Below are positions 33,991 through 45,590 of a stretch of 64,000 nucleotides of DNA, piece after piece (positions within the stretch are counted from its first letter, which is position 1; each line of letters starts with the position of its first letter). The position numbers and the translations under genes are program-made. The notes beneath the pieces were generated by a model, which did no database searches, was not told the origin of the DNA, and saw only the letters and a list, made by a program, of their open reading frames with translations. This DNA is from Coriolopsis trogii (lineage: Eukaryota > Basidiomycota > Agaricomycetes > Polyporales > Polyporaceae), in contig JAHYIO010000028.1 of the NCBI GenBank assembly GCA_020543525.1, positions 1,116,001-1,180,000 on the forward strand, read 5' to 3'.

Positions 33991-36718
33991 TCAATGGATA
34001 GAGGCAAGCCTCTGAGCAAGAGCTTCAACGACCAGGGGATCAACCCCAAACTCTTTCGCAAGGTTCCCCACAGCGTCGGGGGCAAGGCTGGAAGGGGAAG
34101 GCCCTCCGCGGCTCCGTACAGATTGTCTGCTACTGGTGGCAGAGCCCCGTGAACGTGGTGATTGAGGAGGGGACGAAGTAGCCTGAGGGCCAACTGCTTC
34201 AAGAACGTCCGAGAGTTTACCCATCTGTTCGGATGTGAACGCTGGTAAACGCCTGTCAATAATTGCCTTCATATAAAGCCAAAGTCGAAGTATCCTACCC
34301 CGACAATTCAGTGCAGAACGGATTACATCGTTCAACAACGCCGGCCATTCCGAGAGAGGGTTCTCTTCGATGCGCGTAATCAGGATTTGAACGGCAGCTA
34401 TGAGAGATCAGTCAATGGGTGATACCTAGGGACGTTCTTGAATCAGTCGTACCATGCGTAATTTCTAGCGACAACAGAAGTGAGCCGAGGATGAAAGCAA
34501 GTAGGCGGGATAACGCACCATAAAGGGAATCTCGTATATTGCCTGACCAGAACACTCGGCTGTCGTCGTCTGTGGGGAATTTGGACAAGATACTGATCAA
34601 AGAGTAGAAGGGTAAAGAGGGAACTTTGAGGAAGTGGCTCTACGGTCGAGGCTTAACAGAGTGCGTTATACAGAAGGGAATAGTACGCACGTCGGGAGAT
34701 TTGATGAGATGGAGGAGGGAGTTGAGCTCGGTCTCAGAGATTAGACCACGTTGCAAGGTCGAAATAACATGTTCGTTTGAGAGCCCAGATAGCGATGGCC
34801 GAGCGCCATCGAAGTTTCCTTGCCACGACGGGAACAGCTGGAAAGACATGTTAATATGCGGCGATATATATATATATGGCCTCTTGCATACCGCTCGCAT
34901 AAGTTCCTCCTGGCTGCTCCGAGTCACAGTGACTCCTCGCGCACGCTTTCCGCGACCAAGGACTGAGTTCTGCGATGTGCGCAAAGCACCCTTAGCAGCT
35001 TCCTCATCGACCATCTCGGCGTATGCATGGCTCAAGGTCTTGCCCTTACGATCGAGAAGAACATAGACACGCTCGACCGGGTACTTGAGCCATGAGGCTA
35101 TCGCCGGCGGAGTGATATCCTGGAGTATCACCATCCTCAGCTACAGCTTGACGAGACAGGAGGGGGAACCCTTACCCATGGCACGTTGTCAATGCGGAGG
35201 ACGACACGGTCGGAGGGCCTGCCCGAGAACAACGGCTGAGTACCAGCGATGGGTGTCGATGCGCCTTGTGCGCGGTCCATGAAAAGTTCATCGTCATCAA
35301 ACATTCCCATATCTCCAAGACCCTTCCCGTTAAAGGCGCTAGGCAAGAGGCCAATGCCACTGTCAAACTCCTCATACTCATTGCACTCCTCTATGATGCG
35401 CTGCAACTTGGCCTCCGAAGTGACACCGGTAGGGTTTTCCGGGCCGCTTTTGCATAGCGTGAAGTCGTCTACCTTGACATGACACATAGCACACTCCATG
35501 TCCTTCTCGCCGACGATGTTGAGAGCGCTGGTGAGGCATGTTGAGCACAAGGGGTGCAAACACGGCTTCAAGACGGCGAGAGAGTCTTTAGAAAGTCCAC
35601 AGACTGAACAGACGGAAACAGCCGCTGGCGTCCTGGACCGCTGGGGCGAGGGAATGTACTGTGGCGTCTCGTAGAAATGGACCGGTTCCGAAAGATTAGA
35701 AATTGCGGAAAGGGAGATGTTGGATGCACTGAAAGGATCATGAAGGTGGAGCGGAAGTGTTTGAGAATGTGTAGGTGGGGGAAAGAGTTGATGGTATGGG
35801 GCGTAGTCATCTTCATCAATATCGTACAATTCTGAAGTCTGGAAAGCATGTATACCTATCATGAGGGCAAGAAGATGCGTGAGTAGTTGTTGAGAAACAT
35901 ACCTGTTCGAATGCAGGGCGGCGTCGGGTATGCGCTGGATCGGTGACACTGCCACGGAGTCGGTATGCAGGCTGTGGGGGAGGAGTGTTGAGGATGCCGA
36001 CTGAGCGAAGAGAACGGTTCGGGGTCGCAAGTTGTATGTTGTCAACAACGGGTGTCAAAGGTGTATGCACCTGGGACAAGGCGCGAGCCCGACGTTGACT
36101 AGAGAGGAATGGGGCTGGGAGGAGCGCTGCAGGCGTCATCAGAAGGGATCACGCAAGCAAGAAAAGTGTACATACATTCATCCACGGAAGACGTGCTGAC
36201 ATCAGACAGGTCGCAATCATCAACTGGAGACGTGGGGGTGGTTAATAAGGGGAATTAGAGGCGCATATAGCCGGTCGAGATGCAACGGCTGAGAGCGTAA
36301 GGCGCATATACTCACTTGAGAATTTGGACTCGTCTCCGGGTGACACTTTGATGCCGTTTTCGTTGGCTCGAGTCCTCCAGTTTTGGGCTATGTCTGCAAG
36401 ACTGCGGTTGTGGGCGTGTGTCTGCGCATGCACGTTGGGAGACGAGAGCGACAAGCTCAGGTTTCGTCGTCTCCCTACTGCTGCGGACGCCGGTGTCGCA
36501 AGACTGGATCCATTGGAGGAAAACGATCGCAAGCTCAAGGGGGTATAGGGTGTGGAGAGTGTGGTCGCCGGGGTGAATGGGGAGGCGTAGTGTCTCGCGC
36601 TCGCAGAATGATGGAGAGCCTGGGGTCGTTGTGGGGTCGTCGGGTATTGATTTTGCTTGTTGCGATGAACGAGAGGGGACGTCGGCGCGGAGGCAGGTAT
36701 CAAAGCTTGCTTTGCCAT
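33991..36718 (-). CDS. RING finger plus RRM RNA-binding protein
   Basis: Multi-exon gene. The start at 36718 (MAKQALIPASAPTSPLVH) follows a CT-rich leader. A Ser/Pro-rich N-terminal region contains RSLADIAQNWRTRANENGIK. A C3HC4-type RING follows: CSVCGLSKDSLAVLKPCLHP, LCSTC, then CAMCHVKV. Next is an RRM-like domain: VVLRIDNVPW joins across an intron to DITPPAIASWLKYPVERVYV and then SHAYAEMVDEEAAKGAL. A helical segment (LSNEHVISTLQRGLISETEL) and a Ser/Arg-rich linker lead to the C-terminus, VDPLVVEALAQRLASIH. The combination suggests an E3 ligase or scaffold acting on RNA-bound complexes. CNOT4/Not4 also pairs RING and RRM, but its RING is C4C4 and N-terminal, so this is not a plain orthologue. 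A (TA)n run lies in an intron near 34864. Confidence 0.82.
34864..34877. repeat. (TA)n microsatellite
   Basis: ATATATATATATAT lies inside an intron of the RING+RRM gene. Confidence 0.7.
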
Positions 36719-37087
36719 TGTGCTTGAGGTTGTAGTGGTAGTGGTCGCCGGAGGAGGAAGAAAGAGAAACGGGAACAGGTACAAGCGGTCACTTTGTGAC
36801 GGAAACGTGAAGGGGTTGTGTTTGATTTCCGCGCCCGCGATTTGCCGTGTGAAACCTGAACCGCGTCGCGACGCGATCACATGACGCTTAATTACCTAAG
36901 GAACGCGGTGTATAGGTCTAGACCCCCCACGACTTGGCCACGGGAAAATGGAAAGGGAGAGATGTTCCCAATGAGCCTTCGGGACGCAGCCCTAGGTACA
37001 GTGGTCTTTCATGTTCGAGGATACAGTGGGACGTGATGTACAGTCATTACCAGGACGTTACAAAATTATAAATCTCTATACCAAAGA

Positions 37088-39896
37088 TCATAAGGCTGCC
37101 TCGTCTCGCAACCTCTTTAGGAGAGCAACAACGCTCTTCGCAACAGCTTCTCCCTTTGAGTCATGGAAGACTCCGCCTGACGGGCTTGCCATAGGGAGGC
37201 TCTCATCGTCATCATCGTCGTCCTCCTCCTCTCCGTTCGCCCGAACTTCAGCCATCTTCCGAGTCAACGTGACGTAGAACAAGGTGAAGTCCTGCGCGTG
37301 CTGCAGTAATGTTCCAAGCTTTACTCGCCTGTTCTCTCCTGGTATGGCAGAAAGAAGAATCTGCTGATTGACGGGGGAGAGTTCCATGAGGAGGCCAAAC
37401 AAGACAGCCATGTGTCCACGGACAACGGCGTCAACCTCGCTCTGCGACTTGACGTAGTGCGTGTAGACCTGGGCCAAACAAGTGAGCGCACTTGCGCGAG
37501 AGGGGCAAGTGCATTCACGCAAGCACCGACGCTGCACGCGACAATCATAGTCCAGAACTACAAACGAGGGGGATATGAGATGAGTTGTTGTCAGGTTATC
37601 AACATGGACGTACGCGTATCACCAATGCGATGCTTAGCATCGGGCATGGCTTGGACGACGTTCGTCAGAACACCGAGCGCAAGACAAAGACGATCCAGAG
37701 CGCGCCCGGAAATATCGGCATCTTCCGTGTCGTCCTCTTCTGCTTCTATGCGTTTCTCCAGAATCCGGCGTTGACGTTGAGCAATTATGATGATCTGCAT
37801 GATTGTAGGCAAGGATGACTCGCGGTCGAAGAGTGCGCGGCACCAAGCCGCGTCGTCATGTGTCAGGTTTATGAGTACTCGCAGAGCAGACTCGATGCAT
37901 TTACTCGCTACTTCCCCTGTTAGCCACGAGTTATGCAGGGTATGAGTTGCGTCACGTACCTTTCACTCGATGCGATTCGAGACGATCGTCCTGGATGATA
38001 ATCATACAACTGACGCAAAGGGCTATGAGCCCTTTCAAGAAGTTCCCCTCGCGGAGCTTGTCAAGTATCAGGTGAGTCGTCTCATCTCCAGACGCAGACC
38101 AAGAACCAAGGAGGAAAGAATCGAGCAGTCGTAAACATTGATCCAGATGGAGCATAGACGGAGTATCGAGGTAGGCGGATGACCCCTCAGGAGGGAATAA
38201 GGATAAACCAGAAGCATACGCGGCCACACGAGAAGGGAACAGAGCGGCCTCAAGCGTAAGGCTCCGTACAAGCGATGGAAGTTGAGAGGACGTATGCGCA
38301 GATGGAGACACGGTGACCAATGCTTGTGATATCAACAACCGGTTTGAGACCTGTGTATGAGTGCTCAGGTTTCAAGGCTCCCTGACTCAACGAACTGGTA
38401 TACATACAGTGTCATTTTCGTCGAAGATACCGGATCTTTTCCGAACCAGTCGCTGCAGATTGCCTAGCTTCAAATATGCATGACTACATTGGGAGATCAT
38501 CATGTTGAGATTGCACTCACCAGCGTAATCTCAGCTTTGGCGATACCAGCAGCTTTTAGTTCTCCGAGGCCAGCATTGGTTGATATCAACCACAAAGGGT
38601 CATTGGAGTGCTCGAGAGAAGCAAGCATGCCATGGAGAGTCGAAGTAAAGTCGGACTTGCCCGCAAAGTCGAGTAAATCCGTAGGATCTCGAGCAACCAG
38701 TGCGGCGAAGAATGCTAAGATAGAGTCTAATACCTGACATTAACCCAAGTCAGATCAGCAGAAGTCCCCGCGCATCATGAGTGCTACCTACTTTGTCTCC
38801 ATCGCCAGCGCCAGCTTCTCTGAGGACATCCCAAGTACGACCAAGGAAATCTGCTGCTTTCGCTCTGCGCGCGAATTCCACATCACAGAGCTTTGTCACA
38901 ATTTCCATGGCACTGTGATAGGTCAGCAACTGCATCTCTATCGTAACTTAACTTCACATACCTGCCTCTGCGAACACCAAGAGCACCTTGCGCTTCTAAG
39001 CCTTCGAAAAGGTAGCCGACTTCGTCCAGAAACCTCCGCGATTCACCTTTGCTTCTGAGCTCTGTAATGCTCTTGAGGTCGTTCATCATGCCGTTCGAAA
39101 GCAGCCGCGGGGGTTCATTCTGCTTGGGCAGCCCCTTCGCCTTGCCCTTACGTTTGGGTGATGGAGACGGCTGCGGCGAATGTGGTCTCGGGTCGTCCTC
39201 CGATGCGTCCACACCCCACCGATGGCGGAGCTCAGTGTACGACTCTCGAATATCGAAGTCGTCTTCCTGGCTCTCGGCAAGCATCGCGCTTGGGTCATCC
39301 ACCAATGCAGAGCCCATGCCCAGAGAGGCAGCCTGTGAAGGGGGCAGAGCAACCAAGAACGAGCGTGAATTGCCAGCGTATGTTCGAACGTTAGCATTGA
39401 CTAGTAGACTCGGGCGTTTGGGTGGCGAAGACGCTTCGTTGACCGGCTTTGAAGGGGACTGGCCTTCGCGGGAGGATGGGGAGCCGACAGCACTCTCGGA
39501 AACGAAAGCGCGTAACTTTCTCGGAGTGCCGTATACGGTAGGGCCAGCGCCGTCGACACTCTCCTTCTCACTGGAGCTGCTGATGCTGATAATACTCGTC
39601 TCCGTGTGCGAACGGCCCAGCATCCGGCGGGTCACGTTGCTCCGTGTCGAAGGAGGTGCGAGAGAAGGCTCCTCAGCAGCATCCGCGGCGAACGAGAAGA
39701 TGGACGAAAGGTCCCTCACAGCCTTCCGAGGTGACGGAGACGTTGGGCTTTGCTCGATCACGGAGGTGGTTACGGTACGGGTGAGGGTCCTTCGCGGGGT
39801 TACTGGAGGGGGAGAGATATTCGTGGATGAAGTGGGTGTACGCGCGCGAGCGGAAGTGTTGTGCAAGACGGAGGCTACATAGTTTTGGTTAGACAT
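37088..39896 (-). CDS. WAPL: WAPL-domain cohesin release factor
   Basis: The first exon encodes a long Ser/Thr/Pro-rich disordered N-terminus (MSNQNYVASVLHNTSARART...). The WAPL domain follows, beginning at SYTELRHRWGVDASEDDP and LKSITELRSKGESRRFLDEV, GYLFEGLEAQ. Later exons supply FAGKSDFTSTLHGMLASLEH, NDPLWLIST, LILDKLREGNFLKGLIALCV and the C-terminal helices with MAVLFGLLMELSPVNQQILL and VGALLQ-like repeats, ending LLKRLRDEAAL at 37088. WAPL (Wpl1/Rad61 in yeasts) works with Pds5 in the nucleus to open the cohesin ring and remove it from chromatin. An upstream in-frame ATG at 39920 would add eight residues; either start is possible. It lies head-to-tail behind a small unidentified gene. 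Confidence 0.88.
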
Positions 39897-40219
39897 TCGC
39901 AACGGAAGAGACTTCGACACTAGATTATGGGTTTATTCTGAACCGGCCCACTTTCACTTGGTTATCGGTGGCTAAGTCCCACTTCTACTGTAGTCCGTTC
40001 CTGGTTTGTGACGGCGATACAAAGTAACATACGGTAGAGTGACCAGCACCGCTCGGGCGAAGCATCCGCCTTATGAGGGCGCAAAAGGGGATTATGCGCA
40101 TGGTTACCGAGCTGGGGGGAGGAGCTCGCTCGGTTGCTCGAATGGTGTCGACGTCCACTACAATGAACGTGTAGAGGATGCATCTCCGTCAGGGCATGGC
40201 GGGTTAGGACGCGTCTTCA

Positions 40220-40510
40220 TCATGTCGTCCACATATATGCAGACCAGCGTAGAAGGGGGACTTCGCGAACGCCACTTCTTATGTTCCGGTATACAGTCCG
40301 CAAATCCAACAAACGAGAAGACGCACCAGACCCGTTCCTAGATGAAGGCTCATCACCGGTGTTCAACGAAGATGCGATGACTTCTACTTCAATCTTCTGT
40401 CTTTTGCGCGGCCTGACTGGCGTTTGCTCCGGCGAAGGTTGTTCGTCCAAAGTGCTTTCTTGCGGCAAAGATCGGCGCTGGTTCCGCTTCCGACTATATG
40501 TGCGTTGCAT
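40220..40510 (-). CDS. Small unidentified basic protein (3' end uncertain)
   Basis: A minus-strand frame opens at 40510 with MQRTYSRKRNQRRSLPQEST, then EQTPVRPRKRQKIEVEVIAS and a Ser-rich stretch. The basic RPRKRQK cluster looks like a nuclear localisation signal. The frame could run on through further exons towards 39960, ending about 60 bp before the WAPL start, but no splice pattern gave a convincing join. The coordinates cover only the open part. It is divergent from BIR1 across 290 bp. No family was recognised. Confidence 0.4.
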   Translation of the reverse strand: MQRTYSRKRNQRRSLPQESTLDEQPSPEQTPVRPRKRQKIEVEVIASSLNTGDEPSSRNGSGASSRLLDLRTVYRNIRSGVREVPLLRWSAYMWTT

Positions 40511-40800
40511 TATGGGGTGGGGCAGAGTTACGTGTGGTAAGAGAAGATGTCAGGCTTCCAGCTAGATGCAGAAAAGCGTCGAAAGGACATGGAGATGAAA
40601 GCAGTCCAGAGTCAGGGCGTTCGGATCTCTCGTCGTTGCCTCTCCCAATGGAATCGCTAGCAGAGCTAAGCGCTCGGGGGCCATGAATAGTCGCGTCTGT
40701 CACAGGGTGTGACAAGTAACAATTGTAGTCACAGCGCGACACTCAGGGCACTTGTCTCCGTTCTTCGCTCTCAACGTCGTTGTACCCTTCGTCGACAGCG

Positions 40801-43654
40801 ATGGAATACCTCCAGTCTCGTATCAAATCGTTTTCTTTGGCGAACACCAAGACAAAGCGGTCGAAAGCCTCTTCTAGCAAGCAGACGTCGTCCTCAAAGT
40901 GGCCACATCCCGCGTCGTTTAAAGCTACGCCCGACAGTCTCGCCGAGGCCGGGTTCTACTACGATCCCGACTCTGACCACCCCGATAATGTCACCTGTTT
41001 TATGTGCAAGAAGAACCTGGGAGGATGGGAGCCAGATGACGACCCATTCGCCATACACTACGAGAAGTGTCGCAATACGTGCTCGTGGGCGGTAGTGCGA
41101 TGTCAGAGGGGACTTGGGGACAAGAGGTACGCGTCAACTCTCGCAACCCACCGTCTCTTGACCTCTTGACCTCCAGTAGAGTCGATACATCGGATCCTAC
41201 GCGTGACCCAACAAGCGCGTATATGCAGAAAGCGCGTCTGGATACGTTCACGAAGAATTGGCCGCATGATACTGTGGAGGGACATGGGGCAAATTCACAA
41301 GCCGTGAGTCCATTGATTTACAACCAGCTCTTCCACTGCCCCTGTGCGTATATGCGACGCGTAACGAACACGTCAGACAGTGGTTTGTTGTATTCCGTGC
41401 CGCACATTTTAAACCTCGCCGTATTCTCTCCGCGTAGAGTCCTCACCCATGTCTTCATGTCTTCACTAGATGGCCAAGGCCGGGTTCCTCTGCAATGCTC
41501 TGGAACCGGGAGATGACACGGCTATATGCCTGTACTGTGACCTGGTACTCGGTGGATGGGATGCAGATGACGACCCATAGTATGTACAGTCTACATTCCT
41601 TATTCTGTGCGATGCTAACCTGACTTAGTCAAGAGCACCTTAAACGACGAGCCAAGTCGTCCTGTGCTTTCCTGAAAGCATATGCAGGGGCTTCTCTCAA
41701 CAAGTCGACCGCAAAGCGTCCCTCGTCCAGGACCGCGTCGAAACCGCCATGCCGCAAAGCCTCGCAAAGCTCGAGAGGCGCCTCTGGAAGGGACACCGAT
41801 ATGACACCGGCAGAAGACTCCGACGATGAACTTGCAGTGACACCATCCGATGCTTCTCAGCCGCCGAAACAAACGACCGGTCGACAAAGCAAGGCAAGTT
41901 CAGCGCGGGCCTCATCGGTCGCCGCGAAGACCCCTGCGTCTCGCAGATCTACGCGGGGGACCAGTGGTACCGGCAAGACCTCTGGAGCTAAGACCGTTAG
42001 CTCAGAGGTCGAAGAGACCGATGCTGGGAGTGAGAGTGATGTGGGCAAGCGGCCGACCAAGTCGAAGAAGAAGATAGGAGGACGCACAAAGACTCGTGTG
42101 TCCGCTATTGCGGAGGAGGCCGAGGTCGAACCCTTACGTAGAGCAGAGGAGGATGTGAAGATGGAAGACCCGGAAGGGGAACAGGCGGACGATCTGGTGG
42201 CTGGGCCCCAACCCGTCAAGAAGAAGCGTGGCCGACCGCCCAAGAGCACTACGACGAAAGTGGTCTCTCAAGAGAATGTGCAAGGGCCTGAGGCCGAGGA
42301 GGAGGCACCTCCGGACGCTGAGACGGGTCCTCAGCTGGCGCTCGTACCTCCCGCGAAGAAGACTAATGGTCGAACACGATCAAAGGCGACTCTGGAATCT
42401 TCAGAAGCTGAGGTGGCGCTGAGGACCTCCAAGTCGACGCATACAAGGACTAAATCGGCGTCTAAAGCAAAGTCCAAACGCGAAGAAGAAACAGCTGATG
42501 AAGAAGTACTGAGTGCGGAGACCGCGACGAAGAAGAGAGGTAAACTTGCTGCTACAAAGGTTGTCCTACGGGAAGAGGAGGAAGATGAAGCGATATCCGC
42601 ACAGCCGAAGAAGCCTAAGGGGAAGGCCGTCGCGCGCTCTAAAGCGAATTCTACACCTCACGAGTCAGATGGTGACGACGCCGTCGCTGATCCATCACAG
42701 CAGACGAGCCGAACCCGCGTCGACAGCGGACGCTCGCACAGCTCTAAAGGGTCAAAATCCTCGCTTTCCGAGGATGCGGGGTATGCGACCGCAGAGCAGC
42801 CTCTCGAGGGCGACCAGATGGACGTAGACGACAAGCCCGTAGAACACGTCTTGCCTCCCGTCAAGAAGCAGGATCCCCCAGTCCACGCCCGCCCTACGTC
42901 CCAGATGACTATCGACAGCAATGGTGGAAAACGGAACGCTGTCGTAGAACGTGTCCGGTCCTCCAGTATTGCGTCGTCCTCCCGAGCGTCATCTGTCCGT
43001 CCTCCTAGCAGACTCAACCAAGACTCCCTCAAGGTCATCGAGATTGACTCTGACGGGGAAGACACAGGGGTTTACGGTACGCCGGCGCCGGCCCAGATCA
43101 AAGCCCCACTCGCCCGAGCTGGAAGTACGAACGGGGTCCAGAAGAAGCCTACCAGTCAGATGTCGAGGTCGAAGTTGCAGGTCGAGATCCTTGTTCCTCC
43201 TCCACCTCCGAAAACCAAAGCTTCGCCGAACGGGGACGTACAGATGCGCGATCTCTCACCGAGAAGCCCCATTCATCCTGAGCCTGCAAGCGCGACGACG
43301 AAGCCCGCAAGTCGTCCTAGTACCCCAGTGTCCGCGATCCACCGTTCCGCACCACCCTCCCCCATACCACAGACTGACGCACCTGACGACGTTCAAATGC
43401 CCGACGCGGATCCCGACGAAGAGGTAGTTGCACCGGCTCCGAGCTCACCACGCACCTACCACCCCTACCTCGCGCAATTCCCCATGGAAAAGCTGACCGC
43501 TCTCACGGATGAGGAGGCGGACATGACGCTGGAGCAGTACATTCGCCGAGAGATGGAGCTACAATACGCACAGATGAAGGCGGATGCTGAGCGACGCATC
43601 GAGCAGTTCAAGCAGAAGGCAGCAGAGACTAGGAAGCTTATCGAGACCTCTTGA
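40801..43654 (+). CDS. BIR1: Bir1/survivin-like chromosomal passenger protein (two BIR domains)
   Basis: Two BIR zinc-binding domains lie in the N-terminal 250 residues. BIR1 reads WPHPASFKATPDSLAEAGFY, then CFMCKKNLGGWEPDDDPFAI followed by HYEKCRNTCSWAVVRC. BIR2 reads KARLDTFTKNWPHD, MAKAGFLCNALEPGDDTAIC, LYCDLVLGGWDADDDP and HLKRRAKSSCAF, split by an intron after DDDP. A long disordered Lys/Ser/Glu-rich region follows, with an AT-hook-like KKKRGRPPK. The C-terminus is a predicted coiled coil, EQYIRREMELQYAQMKADAE. Fungal Bir1 proteins have this double-BIR, long-tail layout. They tether Aurora kinase and INCENP at centromeres by reading phosphorylated histone H3 Thr3. The start at 40801 (MEYLQSRIKSFSL) is preferred over an in-frame ATG at 40780. 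The last, very long exon (from about 41630) is uninterrupted to the stop. Confidence 0.92.
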
Positions 43655-43989
43655 GGTCTGTAATACTAGGTGCAGCTGGACTGGACCGAGGTACGTCGTG
43701 CTTGCGAAATGACGAGTTCGTAACGAAAACACTAAGCCCTGCATAGAACTGTAGCTATATCTTATCGCTTTCGATCCTCTCGCACGCAATTTTGATCGTA
43801 CATGGACATTCGTCGTATTATGCTTTGCGCTTAGACATCCTGCACAAATTTGATCCTGTTACAGACATGCTCCAGCTTACGGTCATGTAATGGCCGATGC
43901 GAAAATAACTTCAAGCAGGGAGCATGCGGACAAATTGTTGTCAGGTATGATGAGTCGGTGTACGATATACTGATATAATGCACCCTAGG
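43655..43989. other. Intergenic spacer between convergent BIR1 and kinase genes
   Basis: This 335 bp AT-leaning spacer holds the 3' untranslated regions of the two genes. No gene is seen. Confidence 0.5.
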
Positions 43990-45428
43990 TTAGGCTACAA
44001 CAGGGATAGCAACGGGCCCATGAACAGTTTCCATTGGTGTCGCACGGTCCTTGCCAGCAAAGGATACGACACGTCGACCGATCTTCTCACTCTCCGAGAA
44101 TTCGGGAATATCTGCCAGCTTTGCAGGATCCTGTGCGTGCGTCGCTGGAGTGACGGGGCCCTCGCTTTCACTCTCGGAGCTCGAGCGCGAAGACGAGCAC
44201 GAAGACGATGCCGAAATCCCGCTGGAATGGACGATGACGAACTTGGGTTCGCGCTTGACGGGCGGTCCAACGGGACGCTTCCTGGGAGGCAAAGGGGGCT
44301 TTGGCAACCCTGAGTCGGACTCTGGCGACGGCTTTGCCGCGCTCTTCTTCTCCTTCTTCTCTTTCCGCTTCTCCTTCGAGTCATACGAAGGGCGGCAGAG
44401 CTGGTAAGACATGGAAGGCGGGGCCATTGCGTTGGCCAAGGGGTCTTTGAGCATCTCCCACGCCTCCTCCTCGCACGCGATCGACTGCTGGCCGATGAGG
44501 CCGGTGATGTAGTCGACGTCGTGCCCGAGCGGCGCGTAGGTCGCGGCGGCGTTCTGGACGTACTTGTTCCCGACGGCGATTTCGTCCTCGCTCATGAAGA
44601 ACGTGTGCGCGGCGCGGATGCGGGCGCGCAGCTCGGGGATCGTGATGCGCGCGACGGGGTCCGGGTTGAGGATCGCGCGGGCGAGCTCGACGGCCTCTTC
44701 GGAGATGGGGAGCGTCTGGCGGAGCGAGAAGGGGTCGGCGAGGAAGTTGACGTACGCCTGGTCGGAGAGCGTCGCGTACTCCCAGGGGTGGCGGCCGGCG
44801 ATGAGGTTGAGGAAGATGATGCCGAGCGACCAGACGTCGCTCGCGTCTGTCGCGTACGGGCGGTAGTTGTAGTCGACGCCGATGCATTCTGGAGGGAGGG
44901 AGAGGGGAAAGGGCGAGGTGAGCTCCGGTCTGAACTCTTGCGCACGCAAGCCTGTTGATGGGTTCGGGATCGCTCACCTGGACTCATGTAGTAGGAGCTA
45001 CCGCAGTCGAAGGTGTCGCTGATCTTTGCGGTCGTCGCGAGGCCAAAGTCGGCGACCTTTGCCTGCGTCCGGTCCTTGTTCAACAGGATGTTCTCCGGCT
45101 TCAAGTCGCGGTGGAACACGCCCGCCTTGTGGCAGTGCTCGACGCCGTCGAGGACCTGGCAGAAGATGGTCTTGACGAGCTCGTCGTTGCGGGAGAAGAT
45201 GCGGAGGACGGAGAGGACGCCGAGCATGTTCCCCCCGTCGCAGAACTCGAGCACGATGTACAGGTAGTGCGCGCACTCGAACACGCCGTAGATCGAGACG
45301 ACGTTGGGGTGGCCGGAGGCGCAGATCTGGGCGGAGATCTCGCGCTGCTGGAAGCGGAAATGGCGCGCGTCGTCCTCGGTCGCTTTCTCGAGGATCTTCA
45401 CCGCGTATTCGTGCGGGCCGCGGCGCTG

Positions 45429-45463
<35 letters not shown>

Positions 45464-45590
45464 GGCGGGAATGGGAACGGTCGTCGATGGCGCGGAAGAC
45501 GACGCCGTAGGCGCCTTCGCCGAGCATCTCGATGAGGCGGATGCGGCCGCCGTCGAGCGTCTTGCCGAGAAAGTCTGCGGGGTGGGACAT
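43990..45590 (-). CDS. Ran1/Pat1-like Ser/Thr protein kinase, paralogue 1
   Basis: Two exons (44978-45590 and 43990-44888) join to 503 residues. Kinase subdomains are complete: IEMLGEGAYGVVFRAIDD (Gly loop), HEYAVKILEK (catalytic Lys), HRDLKPENILL, KVADFGLATTAK and SSYYMSPE, with the intron inside the SPE codon. WSLGIIFLNLIAGRHPWEY and an FFMSEDEI block after the kinase domain match the other two paralogues here. The C-terminal tail is Lys/Ser-rich with PLPPRKRPVGPPVKREPK and an acidic/serine run. Ran1/Pat1-type kinases in yeasts control nutrient response and the mitosis-meiosis switch; this product's target is unknown. A run of about 11 serines is inserted between the Gly loop and the catalytic Lys, encoded by a (GACGAG)n repeat. 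Confidence 0.9.
45430..45461. repeat. (GACGAG)n coding microsatellite
   Basis: Tandem GACGAG units on the plus strand encode the poly-serine insertion of the minus-strand kinase. Length variation between strains is likely. Confidence 0.85.
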
